DNA from: Streptomyces monomycini
GTDB taxonomy: Bacteria; Actinomycetota; Actinomycetes; Streptomycetales; Streptomycetaceae
Assembly (NCBI RefSeq): GCF_022271435.1
Contig: NZ_JAFIQY010000015.1
Location: 116,518 to 162,928, forward strand
Length of the DNA stretch: 46,411 bases
Direction of reading: 5' to 3'
Positions within the stretch are counted from its first letter, which is position 1. The number at the start of each line of letters is the position of its first letter. The translations under genes and the position numbers were made by a program. Shown piece by piece: positions 1 through 8,305 of the stretch. A model generated the notes under the pieces. The model was not told the DNA's origin and searched no databases. It was given only the letters and a program-made list of their open reading frames with translations.

Positions 1-160
1 GGGGGGGTCTTATGCCACGTGCGCGCCCCCCCACCCGGTGGGCGGTCACCCCCGGCGGGTCCCCGCCCGACGGCTGCTCGGGTGACTCCGAGGTGAACCG
101 CCCCCAGGAGCAGGACGGACCGGTACGGTGCCTGGTCCCGTCGTTCTCCCGAGGAGCCGT

Positions 161-826
161 ATGTCACGTGCGCCACAGACTCCGGCCGAATACTGGGACG
201 CGTACAAGCCGTACCGGGGCGGTGGGGCTCAGCCGCGGCCTGACGTCGGCCGGTTCGAGTGGACGCAGTATGCCGGGCACGGCCCCGGCGCCGAGCTGCT
301 GGGCTCGCCGGGCCGGGCTCTGGACCTCGGGCCGGCCGAAGGCCGGGAAGCCGCCTGTCTGGCCGGACGCGGCGTGCGGGTGACCGGCGTGGATCTCTCC
401 GCCGTCCAGACTGCCCGTGCCCGCGCCTGGTGGCAGGGCCTGCCGGGCCTGGACTTCGTACGCAGTGAGGCGTGCTCCTACCTCGCCGGGACCACGGAGA
501 CGTACGACGCGATCTACTCGGTGTGGGGAGCGGTCTGGTTCACCGACCCCGGCCGGCTCCTCCCGCTGGTCGCCGCCCGGCTGGCTCCCGGTGGCGTGTT
601 CGCGTTCTCCCAGGCCGAGCCGGCACCGGGCGCGTACGGCCCGCAGGCCATGCGGGGCAAGTGGCTGGAAGGCCGCGAGCGGGAGCTGACCGTCACGCGC
701 TGGCAGTACCCGCCCGAGACCTGGGCCGGCCACCTCAAGCGGGCCGGTTTCGCCCATGTGGACGCGCGCGTCCTGCCGGCACCGGACGGGGAGCGGCCGG
801 GCACCCTGTTGGTCGTTGCCCGCTGA
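161..826 (+). CDS. class I SAM-dependent methyltransferase
   Basis: A protein of 221 residues that probably transfers a methyl group from S-adenosylmethionine to an unknown small substrate in the cytoplasm. The class I fold is visible: motif I is ALDLGPAEGREA, followed about 20 residues on by the acidic loop VTGVDLS that would hold the ribose of SAM; the middle of the fold is the stretch YDAIYSVWGAVWFTDPGRLLP, and a conserved-looking PGG turn (LAPGGVFAFSQ) follows. I chose the ATG at 161 because GAGGAG sits 5 bases upstream; an in-frame ATG at 128 has no such site. The gene converges on the peptidase gene, with only 3 bases between the two stop codons. The substrate cannot be read from the sequence. 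Confidence 0.85.
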   Translation: MSRAPQTPAEYWDAYKPYRGGGAQPRPDVGRFEWTQYAGHGPGAELLGSPGRALDLGPAEGREAACLAGRGVRVTGVDLSAVQTARARAWWQGLPGLDFVRSEACSYLAGTTETYDAIYSVWGAVWFTDPGRLLPLVAARLAPGGVFAFSQAEPAPGAYGPQAMRGKWLEGRERELTVTRWQYPPETWAGHLKRAGFAHVDARVLPAPDGERPGTLLVVAR

Positions 827-829
827 GCC

Positions 830-1999
830 TTACGCGAACTTCCGGCTGATCCCGTCGAAGACCCGCTTCGCCTCCGCGCCCAAGTGCGGCCCGGCCAGCC
901 ACGTGTGGTTCAGGGAGCCGATGGAGCTGTTGGAGACCAGGTAGGTGCGGCCGCCGTAGTTCGTGAACCAGCCGCCGCCCGACGTGCCGCCGGTCATCGT
1001 GCAGCCGATGCGGTACATCGCCGGGGTGCCCTGGGCGATCGTGAGACGGCCGGGGCGGGCGGGGCAGTTCATCATGCGGGCGCCGTCGTACGGGGGCGCG
1101 GCCGGGTAGCCGAACGCCTGGAGGCCGCTGATGCGGTCCGCCGAGGGCGCGCCGAACCATACCGGCAGCGCGGCGCCGACGGTTTCCTGGAGCGACTTGC
1201 CGCCGCCCCCTTCCGGCTTGACGTGCAGGACGGCGAAGTCGTACGCGGAGCCCGCGTTGCCGGACTCGGTGCTGCCCATGTCGATCCACTCACCGGACGT
1301 GGTGACCCAGTTCGCCCACCACACCCCGTACGGCGCGACCTCCTGCGCCGGGGCCCGGCCGACCTGGCTCATGGGCAGGCCCTCGTCGTTGTAGGACGGC
1401 ACGAAGACGATGTTGCGCATCCAGCCGCCGCTCTTGCCGGTGTGCACGCAGTGCCCCGCGGTCCACACCAGGTTCGACCTGCCGGGGTGTGCCGGGTCCT
1501 CCACGACCGTGCCGGAGCAGACCATCGGGCCCTGCGGGCTGTCGAACATGATCTTGCCTATGGGCGCCATGTGCTGGTGGTACGGCCGGGCCACCTGCCG
1601 GGCCTGGACCGGGCGCGGTTCCGGGTCGCTGGCGCCGGCGTCACCGGCGTTCTGGGTGGTGACGTCGGGCGTGTTCCTGGCCTCGGCCATCCGGGACGGG
1701 TTCCACAGGTCCTTGATGACGGGGTTGGCGAACTCGGACGCCTTGCGGGCCCACTGGTCCCAGTCCTTCCAGCCCCCCTTCTGCCACTTCTTGACGTCGT
1801 CGAGGCTGGTGGGCAGCCCGCTCGGCAAGTCGGAACCGCCCGCGTCCGCACCTGCCTCGCCGCCGCCCTGGTGATCCGCGGCCGCCGAACTCCCGGGTGC
1901 GGCCGCGGTCTTGTCGTCCTGCGGGCCGCAGGCGGTCGCGGTGGCGAACAGTGCGACCGCTGCTGCGGCGGCCGCTGCGGTACGGCGTATGACAGGCAT
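830..1999 (-). CDS. secreted trypsin-like serine peptidase
   Basis: A protein of 389 residues of the chymotrypsin/trypsin fold, predicted to act outside the cell. Residues 1-23 form an export signal (RR followed by an alanine-rich hydrophobic core) ending just before Cys24, so it may be a lipoprotein, although the ATAC lipobox is weak. A low-complexity acidic and Gly-rich stretch (about 30-60) follows. The catalytic triad is readable: His183 in TAGHC, Asp254 in YDFAVLHV and Ser340 in GGTSGGGW. Cys161/Cys184 flank the His as in the usual His-loop disulphide. The ATG at 1999 has AGAGGGAA about 9 bases upstream. The substrate is unknown. Bases 2000-2167 hold its promoter region; nothing else is recognised there apart from a small palindrome (6-base arms, 3-base loop) near 2038-2052. 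Confidence 0.85.
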   Translation of the reverse strand: MPVIRRTAAAAAAAVALFATATACGPQDDKTAAAPGSSAAADHQGGGEAGADAGGSDLPSGLPTSLDDVKKWQKGGWKDWDQWARKASEFANPVIKDLWNPSRMAEARNTPDVTTQNAGDAGASDPEPRPVQARQVARPYHQHMAPIGKIMFDSPQGPMVCSGTVVEDPAHPGRSNLVWTAGHCVHTGKSGGWMRNIVFVPSYNDEGLPMSQVGRAPAQEVAPYGVWWANWVTTSGEWIDMGSTESGNAGSAYDFAVLHVKPEGGGGKSLQETVGAALPVWFGAPSADRISGLQAFGYPAAPPYDGARMMNCPARPGRLTIAQGTPAMYRIGCTMTGGTSGGGWFTNYGGRTYLVSNSSIGSLNHTWLAGPHLGAEAKRVFDGISRKFA

Positions 2000-2167
2000 G
2001 GAGCGTGTTCCCTCTGGTTGTACGTCCGGTGAGGTGTCATGTCGTCGACATGCCCCCGGCCGGGGGGGGGCTTCTACTATGCCTGGGCTCCACGCGGGGG
2101 CGGCGACGAGAGGTTGCGCTGCACCGCAAGTTTTTTACGGACCCTGACCTGGGGTTCGGACGCCGTC

Positions 2168-2866
2168 TCAGCCCGCCAGGCCCGCCTGATGTGCCAGCAG
2201 CGCCGCCTGTACACGGCTCTGCGTGCCGGTCTTGTCGAGGATGCGCCCTACGTGTGTCTTGACGGTGCCCAGCCCGATCTCCAGGCGGCTGCCGATGTCC
2301 AGATTCGACAGGCCCTGGCCGAGCATCGCCAGTACCTCCCGTTCCCGGTCGGTCAGCGCGGCGAGCCGCTGGTCGGTGCCGCCCGCGCCGTCGGGGGCGC
2401 CGGTCCGGCCGCCGCCCTGGAGCATCCGCTTGACGACATGGCCGGTCACGCCGGGCGAGAGCACCGCGTCGCCGGCCGCCGCGGCCCGTACGGCGCTGAT
2501 CAGTTCCTGCGGGCCCTCGTCCTTGAGCAGGAAGCCGCTGGCTCCGGCCCGGAGGGCGCGGGTGACGTTCTCCTCGTCGCCGAAGGTGGTGAGCATGACG
2601 ACCTGCGGCTTGGGGTCGAGCCGTACCAGTTGCTCGATGGCGGCGAGGCCGTCGAGGACGGGCATCCGGATGTCGACGAGCGCGACGTCGACCGGGGTGC
2701 GGGCGGCCAGTTCGACCGCCTCGGCGCCGTTGGCGGCCTCCGCGACGACGTCGATGTCCTCGGCGTGCTTGAGGATGAGACGGACACCGTGCCGGATCAT
2801 CTCCTCGTCGTCGGCGAGGAGGACTCGTACGGGCTGTGCGGCACGCGCGCCGGGGAGATCGCTCAT
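2168..2866 (-). CDS. NarL/LuxR-family response regulator
   Basis: A response regulator of 232 residues. The receiver domain spans about residues 13-130: acidic pair Asp19/Asp20, phospho-acceptor Asp65 in VDIRMP, Thr93/Thr94 and Lys115 in LLKDE. A LuxR-type helix-turn-helix follows (about 168-230, with LTDREREVL and GTVKTHVGRIL), so it should bind DNA as a dimer when phosphorylated. It is the third gene of a leftward set whose first gene encodes the histidine kinase at 3542-5212, its likely partner. The two genes are separated by an unknown small gene rather than being adjacent, which is uncommon. The target genes are not evident; the peptidase gene directly downstream has its own 168-base upstream region. 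Confidence 0.93.
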   Translation of the reverse strand: MSDLPGARAAQPVRVLLADDEEMIRHGVRLILKHAEDIDVVAEAANGAEAVELAARTPVDVALVDIRMPVLDGLAAIEQLVRLDPKPQVVMLTTFGDEENVTRALRAGASGFLLKDEGPQELISAVRAAAAGDAVLSPGVTGHVVKRMLQGGGRTGAPDGAGGTDQRLAALTDREREVLAMLGQGLSNLDIGSRLEIGLGTVKTHVGRILDKTGTQSRVQAALLAHQAGLAG

Positions 2867-2925
2867 GCGCCCAGGCTAGCGGGGCACCCGCGCGGGGCCG
2901 GGCCTTCGGCGGTCGGTGCGCTCGC

Positions 2926-3408
2926 TCACTCAGGGTCCATGGACACTCCGAAGCTGAATTCCCCGCCCGGCTCCTCGCGCAGTGAACCGGGAACTCCGCC
3001 TACTCCGGCCAGCAGGGCTTCGGCCATGCCTCGGGTCAGTCGCGTGTCCGGTCGCGGCACGGGACCCGGGGAGGGCTGATCGCTCTGGGCGGCCCGCCCG
3101 CCGCCCCAGTTCCTGAACCGGGGCAGGGTGACGCCGCCGGTGCCCGGTCCCATGAAGGCCGCCGTGTCCGCGGCGACGACCACCCGGGCCCACGTCTTGC
3201 CGCGCTCGGGGACGTACTCGCTGAAGACGGTCAGCCGCACCAGGCCGTTGCCGTCGTCCATGCCCCAGGGCAGGGTCCACTCCAGCGCCCCCGGCACCGG
3301 GTCCATCCAGGTACCGGCGCTCCGTTCGCGCCGGTGCACGTCCCGGCACACCTCCAGCACCGGCTCCAGGTACCGGATCACGTACGCGTGCCAGACTTCC
3401 ACGGCCAT
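2926..3408 (-). CDS. uncharacterised protein between kinase and regulator
   Basis: A protein of 160 residues that I do not recognise. The start at the ATG at 3408 is set by GAGGGGAG about 5 bases upstream; the frame is open further upstream but without a ribosome site. It has no signal peptide and no membrane segment. The N-terminal half is mixed alpha/beta (for example YVIRYLEPVLEVCRDVHRRE, then a Trp-rich stretch with GALEWTLPWGMDDGNG); the C-terminal part contains RLTRGMAEALLAGVGGVPGSLREEPGG. It sits 133 bases after the kinase stop and 59 bases before the regulator start, all on one strand, so it is probably co-transcribed with them and may modulate or serve that pathway. Confidence 0.7.
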   Translation of the reverse strand: MAVEVWHAYVIRYLEPVLEVCRDVHRRERSAGTWMDPVPGALEWTLPWGMDDGNGLVRLTVFSEYVPERGKTWARVVVAADTAAFMGPGTGGVTLPRFRNWGGGRAAQSDQPSPGPVPRPDTRLTRGMAEALLAGVGGVPGSLREEPGGEFSFGVSMDPE

Positions 3409-3507
3409 GTCGCTCCCCTCGGCGGCCCGGCGGGCGAGAGCGGCGGCCGGCGGCCGCCTGCCTGTGCCTGGCCGAACGGTAGCCCGCACAGCCCGGCCAC
3501 GGCAGTC

Positions 3508-3547
3508 GGACCGGAAGATCAGCGGGTCAGGGACCGGAAGATCAGCG
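3508..3547. repeat. 17-base direct repeat across the kinase stop codon
   Basis: The 17-base string GGACCGGAAGATCAGCG occurs at 3508-3524 and again at 3531-3547. The second copy contains the kinase stop codon (3542-3544). This looks like a local tandem duplication of the gene end, which left a copy of the last few codons downstream of the stop. Confidence 0.8.
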
Positions 3548-5212
3548 AACGGACGGCACCCAGAACCTGTCGATGTCGGTCAGCACATCGCCACGGAAGC
3601 AGTACCGCGTCAGTTCCAGGCGTCCGCCCAGGGCCTCCTCGCCGGTGTACGGGAAGATGCAGTCGGTGCCGCCGGGCCGGCGCGGCTCGTGGCCCGCGGC
3701 GGCGGCGCGGGCGAGGTCGTTGTCGTAGATGTAGGCGGACTCGACGTCCTGCCGGCCCATGCCGACGTGGATGCTGTCCGGGGAGAGCGGTTCCTTGACC
3801 GGCCGGGAGCTCTGCACCAGGCCCAGCCCGAACACCAGCATCGCCCCCACCCCCACGAGTCCGAGGACGCCGGTCGCCAGGCCGGGCAGGTGGCGCAGGA
3901 TGCCGGGCAGGGCGCCGGACTGGTGGTGCTCCTCGGCGGCGAGGGAGGAGGGGAAGGTTTCCGGGTGTGTGGCGGACGCCGAGGGCGAGGCGGGGTGCGC
4001 GGGGACCGTCGCCTCGACCAGGAAGCCGCCGACGCCGGTCGGTCCGGTGCGCAGTTCGCCGCCGAGCAGACCGACCCGTTCGCGCAGACCGGTCAGTCCG
4101 CGGCCGGTGCCGAGGCCGGTGGTGGCCTCGGGGGGTGCCGGGGGCGCGCCGTTGCGGACGGTGACCCGTACGTGGTCGTCGGTGTGCTCCACGGTCAGTT
4201 CGACGGTCGCGCCGGTCGCGTAGCGGTGGACGTTGGTCAGCGACTCGCGGACGACGCGGTGCACCGCGCGCCGTACCCGCGGTTCCAGGGCGTCGAGGTC
4301 GGAGCCCTGCCAGCGGACGGTGACGGCGATGCCCGCGGCGCGGGACTCCTCGGCCAGCGCGTCGATGTCCGCGCGGGTGCCGGTGGCGTCGGTGAGGGCC
4401 TCGGTGCCGGTGTCGCGGCCGAGAGGGCCGAGGACGCCGAGGACCGCGCGCAGTTCGTTCATGGCGTCCCGGGTGGCGGCGCGGACCTGTGCGGCCTCGT
4501 CCTTCAGCTCGGGCGCCTTGGTGGCGAGGGCCATCTCCAGGCCGCCGCTGTGCAGCGAGATCAGGCTGAGGCGGTGGCCGACCAGGTCGTGCATCTCGGC
4601 CGCTATCCGGGAGCGCTCCTCGACGCGGGACGCGCTGTCGATCAGCCGCCGGGCCTCCTCCGCGGCGGCGGCACGTTCCCGCAGGGCGACGACCAGGCGG
4701 TCCTGCTGGCCGCGTGAGCTGCCGACCAGGCCGGGGACGAGGATGCCGACGCCGCCGACGACCAGGCCCAGGGCGAAGCCGTAGCGCCAGCTCCCGTACC
4801 CGGTGCAGACCGTGCCGACGATGGCGGTGAGCACCGGGATCATGGTGGCGGTGAACAGGACGACGGTACGGCGGCGGGGGCCGTCGACGCGGCGGATCGC
4901 GTCGAAGGCGACGAGGGCGGTGAGCATCCCGCCGATCGGCAGGACGCCCGCCACCGCGGCGAGGACCAGCAGGCAGGTGACGGGGATGCGCCTGCGGAAG
5001 GGCAGCAGCGCCGCCGCCCCGGCGCACAGGGCCAGTTCCCCTTCGAACGGCAGCAGCCCGAAGAAGCCCATCTCGCCGGCTCCCCCGGCGCCCAGGGCGG
5101 CCAGGTAGACGAACGCCGTGCCGGCCTCCAGCAGGACGGTCAGGCGGCGCCGCTTGCGCCGTCGCGGCGGGGCGGCCTCGTACGGCCGGGGCGTCGGCGA
5201 CGTGAAGGGCAT
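3542..5212 (-). CDS. sensor histidine kinase with C-terminal membrane/outside domain
   Basis: A kinase of 556 residues of the NarL-partner (HisKA_3) class. Several membrane segments lie between residues 28 and 160. The dimerisation/phosphorylation region follows, with His208 in EERSRIAAEMHDLVGHR. The ATP-binding domain has the N box RESLTNVHRYA (Asn327) and the glycine box GTGRGLTGLRERVGLLGG (about 368-385). The catalytic domain ends near 404, where such kinases normally stop. This one continues with a Ser/Pro linker, an extra membrane segment (about 444-466) and a tail of about 90 residues predicted outside, beginning SPDSIHVGMGRQDVESAY and carrying two cysteines (518, 538). The start is the ATG at 5212. 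A terminator of the upstream operon lies immediately before it. Confidence 0.92.
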   Translation of the reverse strand: MPFTSPTPRPYEAAPPRRRKRRRLTVLLEAGTAFVYLAALGAGGAGEMGFFGLLPFEGELALCAGAAALLPFRRRIPVTCLLVLAAVAGVLPIGGMLTALVAFDAIRRVDGPRRRTVVLFTATMIPVLTAIVGTVCTGYGSWRYGFALGLVVGGVGILVPGLVGSSRGQQDRLVVALRERAAAAEEARRLIDSASRVEERSRIAAEMHDLVGHRLSLISLHSGGLEMALATKAPELKDEAAQVRAATRDAMNELRAVLGVLGPLGRDTGTEALTDATGTRADIDALAEESRAAGIAVTVRWQGSDLDALEPRVRRAVHRVVRESLTNVHRYATGATVELTVEHTDDHVRVTVRNGAPPAPPEATTGLGTGRGLTGLRERVGLLGGELRTGPTGVGGFLVEATVPAHPASPSASATHPETFPSSLAAEEHHQSGALPGILRHLPGLATGVLGLVGVGAMLVFGLGLVQSSRPVKEPLSPDSIHVGMGRQDVESAYIYDNDLARAAAAGHEPRRPGGTDCIFPYTGEEALGGRLELTRYCFRGDVLTDIDRFWVPSVR

Positions 5213-5267
5213 GGTCTCGATTATCCGTACGACGCGGGCGGAATCGCTGGACCCTGAGAAGGAGGAA

Positions 5268-5307
5268 GGGCCGGGCGGGTCTGTCCGAAGACAGACCCGC
5301 CCGGCCC
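5268..5307 (-). terminator. perfect 18-bp hairpin, C(UUCG)G loop
   Basis: Bases 5268-5285 and 5290-5307 are exact reverse complements, with the 4-base loop CGAA on the plus strand. Read on the minus strand the loop is UUCG closed by C and G, the extra-stable tetraloop, which sets the direction. It starts 17 bases after the stop of the binding-protein gene and should end the betaine operon. No U-run follows, as is common in actinobacteria. Confidence 0.9.
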
Positions 5308-5324
5308 CGGCAGGCTCCCCGTGG

Positions 5325-6311
5325 CTACTTCTCGGGCAGCCACTTCTTCCAGATGTCCGGGTGCTGGTCCACCCACCGCTTGCCCGCCTCGTCGGCGGAC
5401 AGGCCGTCGGAGGCGATCATCTCGGAGACCTCGTTCTGGTTTTCCTTCGTCCACTTGAAGTTCTTCAGGAAGGCCGCGGCCTCGGAGCCGCCCTGGGCGA
5501 ATTCCGTGTTGAAGAACTTCTGGAGCGGTGTCGTCGGATAGGCGCAGTCGATGCTCGACGGGTCCTTCGCGCCCTTTTCCGCGCAGGCGTCGGTGTACTC
5601 GGGGAGTTTGACCTCCACCATCGGCACCTGGTTGAACAGCCACTGCGGCTCGTACCAGTACGTGAGGAACGGCTTCTTCTGCTTGGCGAACTGCTGGATC
5701 TGGGTGATCTGCGCCGCCTCGGAACCCGCGAAGACGACCTCGAAGTCCAGCTTGAGGTTCTTCACCAGCGCCTTGTCGTTGGTGACGTAGGACGGCGAGC
5801 CGTCCATCAGCTGGCCCTTGCTGCCGCTCTCGGAGGTGCGCAGCTGGTCGGCGTACTTGTTCAGGTTCTTCCAGTCGGTCACGTCCGGGTGCTGGTCGGC
5901 CCAGTACTTGGGGACCCACCACCCGATGTGGCCGGTGACGCCGTTGCCGCCGCCCGCCGTGATCGTCTTCTTGTCCTTGATGTACCGCTGCTCCTGGTCC
6001 GGGTGGCCCCAGTCCTCCAGGATGGCGTCCACCCGGCCCTGGCTGAGCGCGTCCCAGGCGGGGATCTCGTCCACCTGGACCGTGTCGACGTGGTAGTCCA
6101 GCTCGTGTTCGAGCAGGTACTTGGCGACCGCGACGTTGGCCTGCGCGCCGACCCAGGTCTGCGTGGACAGCGTCACGGACTTCGAGCCGCCCGGCGCCTG
6201 GAAGGGCGAGCCCTGCTTGGTCATGTCGGCCTTGCCGCAGCCGGAGAGGGCGAACAGCGTCGCCCCCGCCAGCCCGGCGGCTCCCAGTACGCGTATACGG
6301 GTACGGGCCAT
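5325..6311 (-). CDS. glycine betaine ABC transporter substrate-binding lipoprotein
   Basis: A protein of 328 residues of the OpuAC family, which binds quaternary amines such as glycine betaine, proline betaine or choline outside the membrane and delivers them to the permease. The signal peptide ends at a clear lipobox (FALSGC, Cys24-25 region), so it should be lipid-anchored. Tryptophans that typically form the aromatic ligand cage are frequent (TQTWVGAQ, ILEDWGHPDQ, HIGWWVPKYW, YWYEPQWLF). The ATG at 6311 follows the permease stop by only 2 bases, so translation is probably coupled. It is the last gene of the operon, followed by the hairpin at 5268-5307. The exact ligand is not decided by the sequence. 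Confidence 0.93.
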   Translation of the reverse strand: MARTRIRVLGAAGLAGATLFALSGCGKADMTKQGSPFQAPGGSKSVTLSTQTWVGAQANVAVAKYLLEHELDYHVDTVQVDEIPAWDALSQGRVDAILEDWGHPDQEQRYIKDKKTITAGGGNGVTGHIGWWVPKYWADQHPDVTDWKNLNKYADQLRTSESGSKGQLMDGSPSYVTNDKALVKNLKLDFEVVFAGSEAAQITQIQQFAKQKKPFLTYWYEPQWLFNQVPMVEVKLPEYTDACAEKGAKDPSSIDCAYPTTPLQKFFNTEFAQGGSEAAAFLKNFKWTKENQNEVSEMIASDGLSADEAGKRWVDQHPDIWKKWLPEK

Positions 6312-6313
6312 GG

Positions 6314-8305
6314 TTACGCTCCCTTCCCCGTCGTACGGCGCTGCGTCGGCTGCGTGACCCGGTCGAGCATCAGGCCGAGGCAGACGATGGCCACGCCCGC
6401 GACCAGGCCGAGGGCCAGGTCGCCGGTCGCCAGGCCGGTGACGACGTCGTAGCCGAGCGCGCCACCGCCCACCAGGCCGCCGATGATGACGACGGCGAGG
6501 ACGAGGACGACGCCCTGGTTGACGGCCAGCAGCAGCGCGGGCCGGGCCAGCGGGAGCTGTACCTGCCGCAGGGTCTGCCAGCGGGTGGCGCCGAGCGAGC
6601 GGGCGGACTCCATGGCGGCCGGGTCGACCTGCCGCAGGCCCTGGGTGGTGATGCGGATGACCGCGGGCAGCGCGTACACGACGGCGGCGGCAGCGGCCGG
6701 GGCGCGGCCCACGGCGAACAGCGCGACCACCGGGATCAGGTACACGAACTGCGGCATGGTCTGCATGACGTCCAGCACCGGCCGCAGGATCGCCTCCAGG
6801 CGCTTGCTGCCCGCGGCGAGGATGCCGACGGCGAAGCCCAGCACCAGGGTCACCGCGAGGGCGGCGAGGACCTGGGAGAGGGTGTTCATGGACGGCTTCC
6901 AGACGCCGAGGACGCCGATGGCGGCCATCGCGAGCGTCGCGGTCAGCGCGGTGCGCCAGGTGCCGATCACCCAGGCCAGCGCGGCGACGATGAGCAGCGC
7001 GCCCCACCAGGGCAGCGCGGTCAGGCCGTCGCGCAGCGGGTCCAGGACCCAGGAGGTGAAGTGCGCGGCCCAGTCGGCGGTGCCGCCGACGACGGGGACT
7101 CCGGAGTAGAGGTGGTCGACCATCCACTCCTTGAAGTCGTTGACCGGGCGGGCGATGGCCACCGTCCAGCCGGACGGCCAGACGGTCGAGCCCGCCAGCC
7201 GGCCCGCGGCGGTGACCAGCGCGGTGAGGACGGCGATACCGGCCCAGGCGCGCCAGCCGCGCAGCAGCTCCGGGCCGCGGGCGGCCGGGTCGGCGCCCAT
7301 CCGCTCGCCGGCGGCGGCGGTCGTGCGGTCCATGACGATGGCCAGCAGCACGATCGGTACGGCGGCGGCGAGCGCGGCGCCGACGTCCACCGAGGCGAGG
7401 GCCTGGTAGACGCGGTCACCGAGACCGGCCGCGCCGATCATGGAGGCGATGACGGCCATGGACAGCGCCATCATGATCGTCTGGTTGAGGCCGAGCAGCA
7501 GTTCCTTGCGGGCCAGCGGCAGGCGGGCGGTCAGCAGCCGCTGCCGGCCGGTCGCGCCGAGCGAGGCGACGGCCTCCAGGACGCCCGGGTCGGCGCCGCG
7601 CAGGCCGAGCGCGGTCAGCCGGGCCATCGGCGGGGCCGCGTAGACGACGGTGGCCAGCAGTGCGGCGGGCACACCGATGCCGAAGATCAGCACGACGGGC
7701 AGCAGATACGCGAAGGCCGGCAGCACCTGCATGGTGTCCAGCACCGGCCGCAGGATCTTGAACAGCCGCTCCGAGAGGCCGCCCGCCAGGCCCAGCAGCG
7801 CGCCCACGGCGACCGAGGCGATGACCGCCACGATCATCAGGGCGAGGGTCTGCATGGTCGGCAGCCACATGTCCAGGGCGCCGCTGACGGCGAAGGAGAT
7901 CAGCGCGGTCGCGGCGATGCGGACGCCCGCGACGCGCCAGGCGACGAGGGTGACGCCCGCGGTGACGCCGGTCCAGCCGAGCAGCAGCAGGAGCTGGTAG
8001 ACGGCGCGTACGGAGATGACGACGGCGTTGCTGAGGTGGCCGAGGAAGTACACGAACAGCGGGTGGCTGTCGCGGTTGTCGATGATCCAGTCGCTCGTGC
8101 GGCCGAGCGGGCCGGTCAGGTCGACGGTCAGGTCGCTCGGCCAGGTGCCGCTGGACCACTTGGCGTGGGCGAGCGGTACGAGGACCGCCGCGGCGACGGC
8201 GAGCACGAGGATCTTGCGGAGACCGCGGCTCTGGAGGGCGGTCTGGAGGGCGCCCGGCTGGTCGGGCACGGTGGCGGAGCTTGCGGTGGGGGTGGCGGCC
8301 GTCAT
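6314..8305 (-). CDS. glycine betaine ABC transporter permease, two domains fused
   Basis: A permease of 663 residues made of two BPD_transp_1-type halves in tandem. Each half has a set of membrane segments and an EAA loop that docks on the ATPase: EAVASLGATGRQRLL in the first (about 250) and ESARSLGATRWQTLR in the second (about 580). Each half also has a repeated element around RPVLDTMQVLPAFAYLLPVV and RPVLDVMQTMPQFVYLIPVV, which shows that the gene arose by internal duplication. One polypeptide therefore supplies both permease subunits. The ATG at 8305 overlaps the stop of the small upstream gene by 4 bases (ATGA). Confidence 0.93.
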   Translation of the reverse strand: MTAATPTASSATVPDQPGALQTALQSRGLRKILVLAVAAAVLVPLAHAKWSSGTWPSDLTVDLTGPLGRTSDWIIDNRDSHPLFVYFLGHLSNAVVISVRAVYQLLLLLGWTGVTAGVTLVAWRVAGVRIAATALISFAVSGALDMWLPTMQTLALMIVAVIASVAVGALLGLAGGLSERLFKILRPVLDTMQVLPAFAYLLPVVLIFGIGVPAALLATVVYAAPPMARLTALGLRGADPGVLEAVASLGATGRQRLLTARLPLARKELLLGLNQTIMMALSMAVIASMIGAAGLGDRVYQALASVDVGAALAAAVPIVLLAIVMDRTTAAAGERMGADPAARGPELLRGWRAWAGIAVLTALVTAAGRLAGSTVWPSGWTVAIARPVNDFKEWMVDHLYSGVPVVGGTADWAAHFTSWVLDPLRDGLTALPWWGALLIVAALAWVIGTWRTALTATLAMAAIGVLGVWKPSMNTLSQVLAALAVTLVLGFAVGILAAGSKRLEAILRPVLDVMQTMPQFVYLIPVVALFAVGRAPAAAAAVVYALPAVIRITTQGLRQVDPAAMESARSLGATRWQTLRQVQLPLARPALLLAVNQGVVLVLAVVIIGGLVGGGALGYDVVTGLATGDLALGLVAGVAIVCLGLMLDRVTQPTQRRTTGKGA

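Noticed and set aside
1..160. Possible short gene at the left edge
   Set aside because: The open frame from 12 continues into the methyltransferase in another frame and has no motif; I see only a spacer with the ribosome site near 151.
884..2032. Long plus-strand open frame opposite the serine peptidase
   Set aside because: It is antisense to a gene with an intact catalytic triad and signal peptide; its translation is Arg/Val/Ala/Gly-rich without motifs, typical of the mirror frame in GC-rich DNA.
6312..7127. Upstream extension of the betaine-binding protein frame
   Set aside because: The frame is open further but the signal peptide and lipobox fix the start at 6311; the rest lies inside the permease gene.
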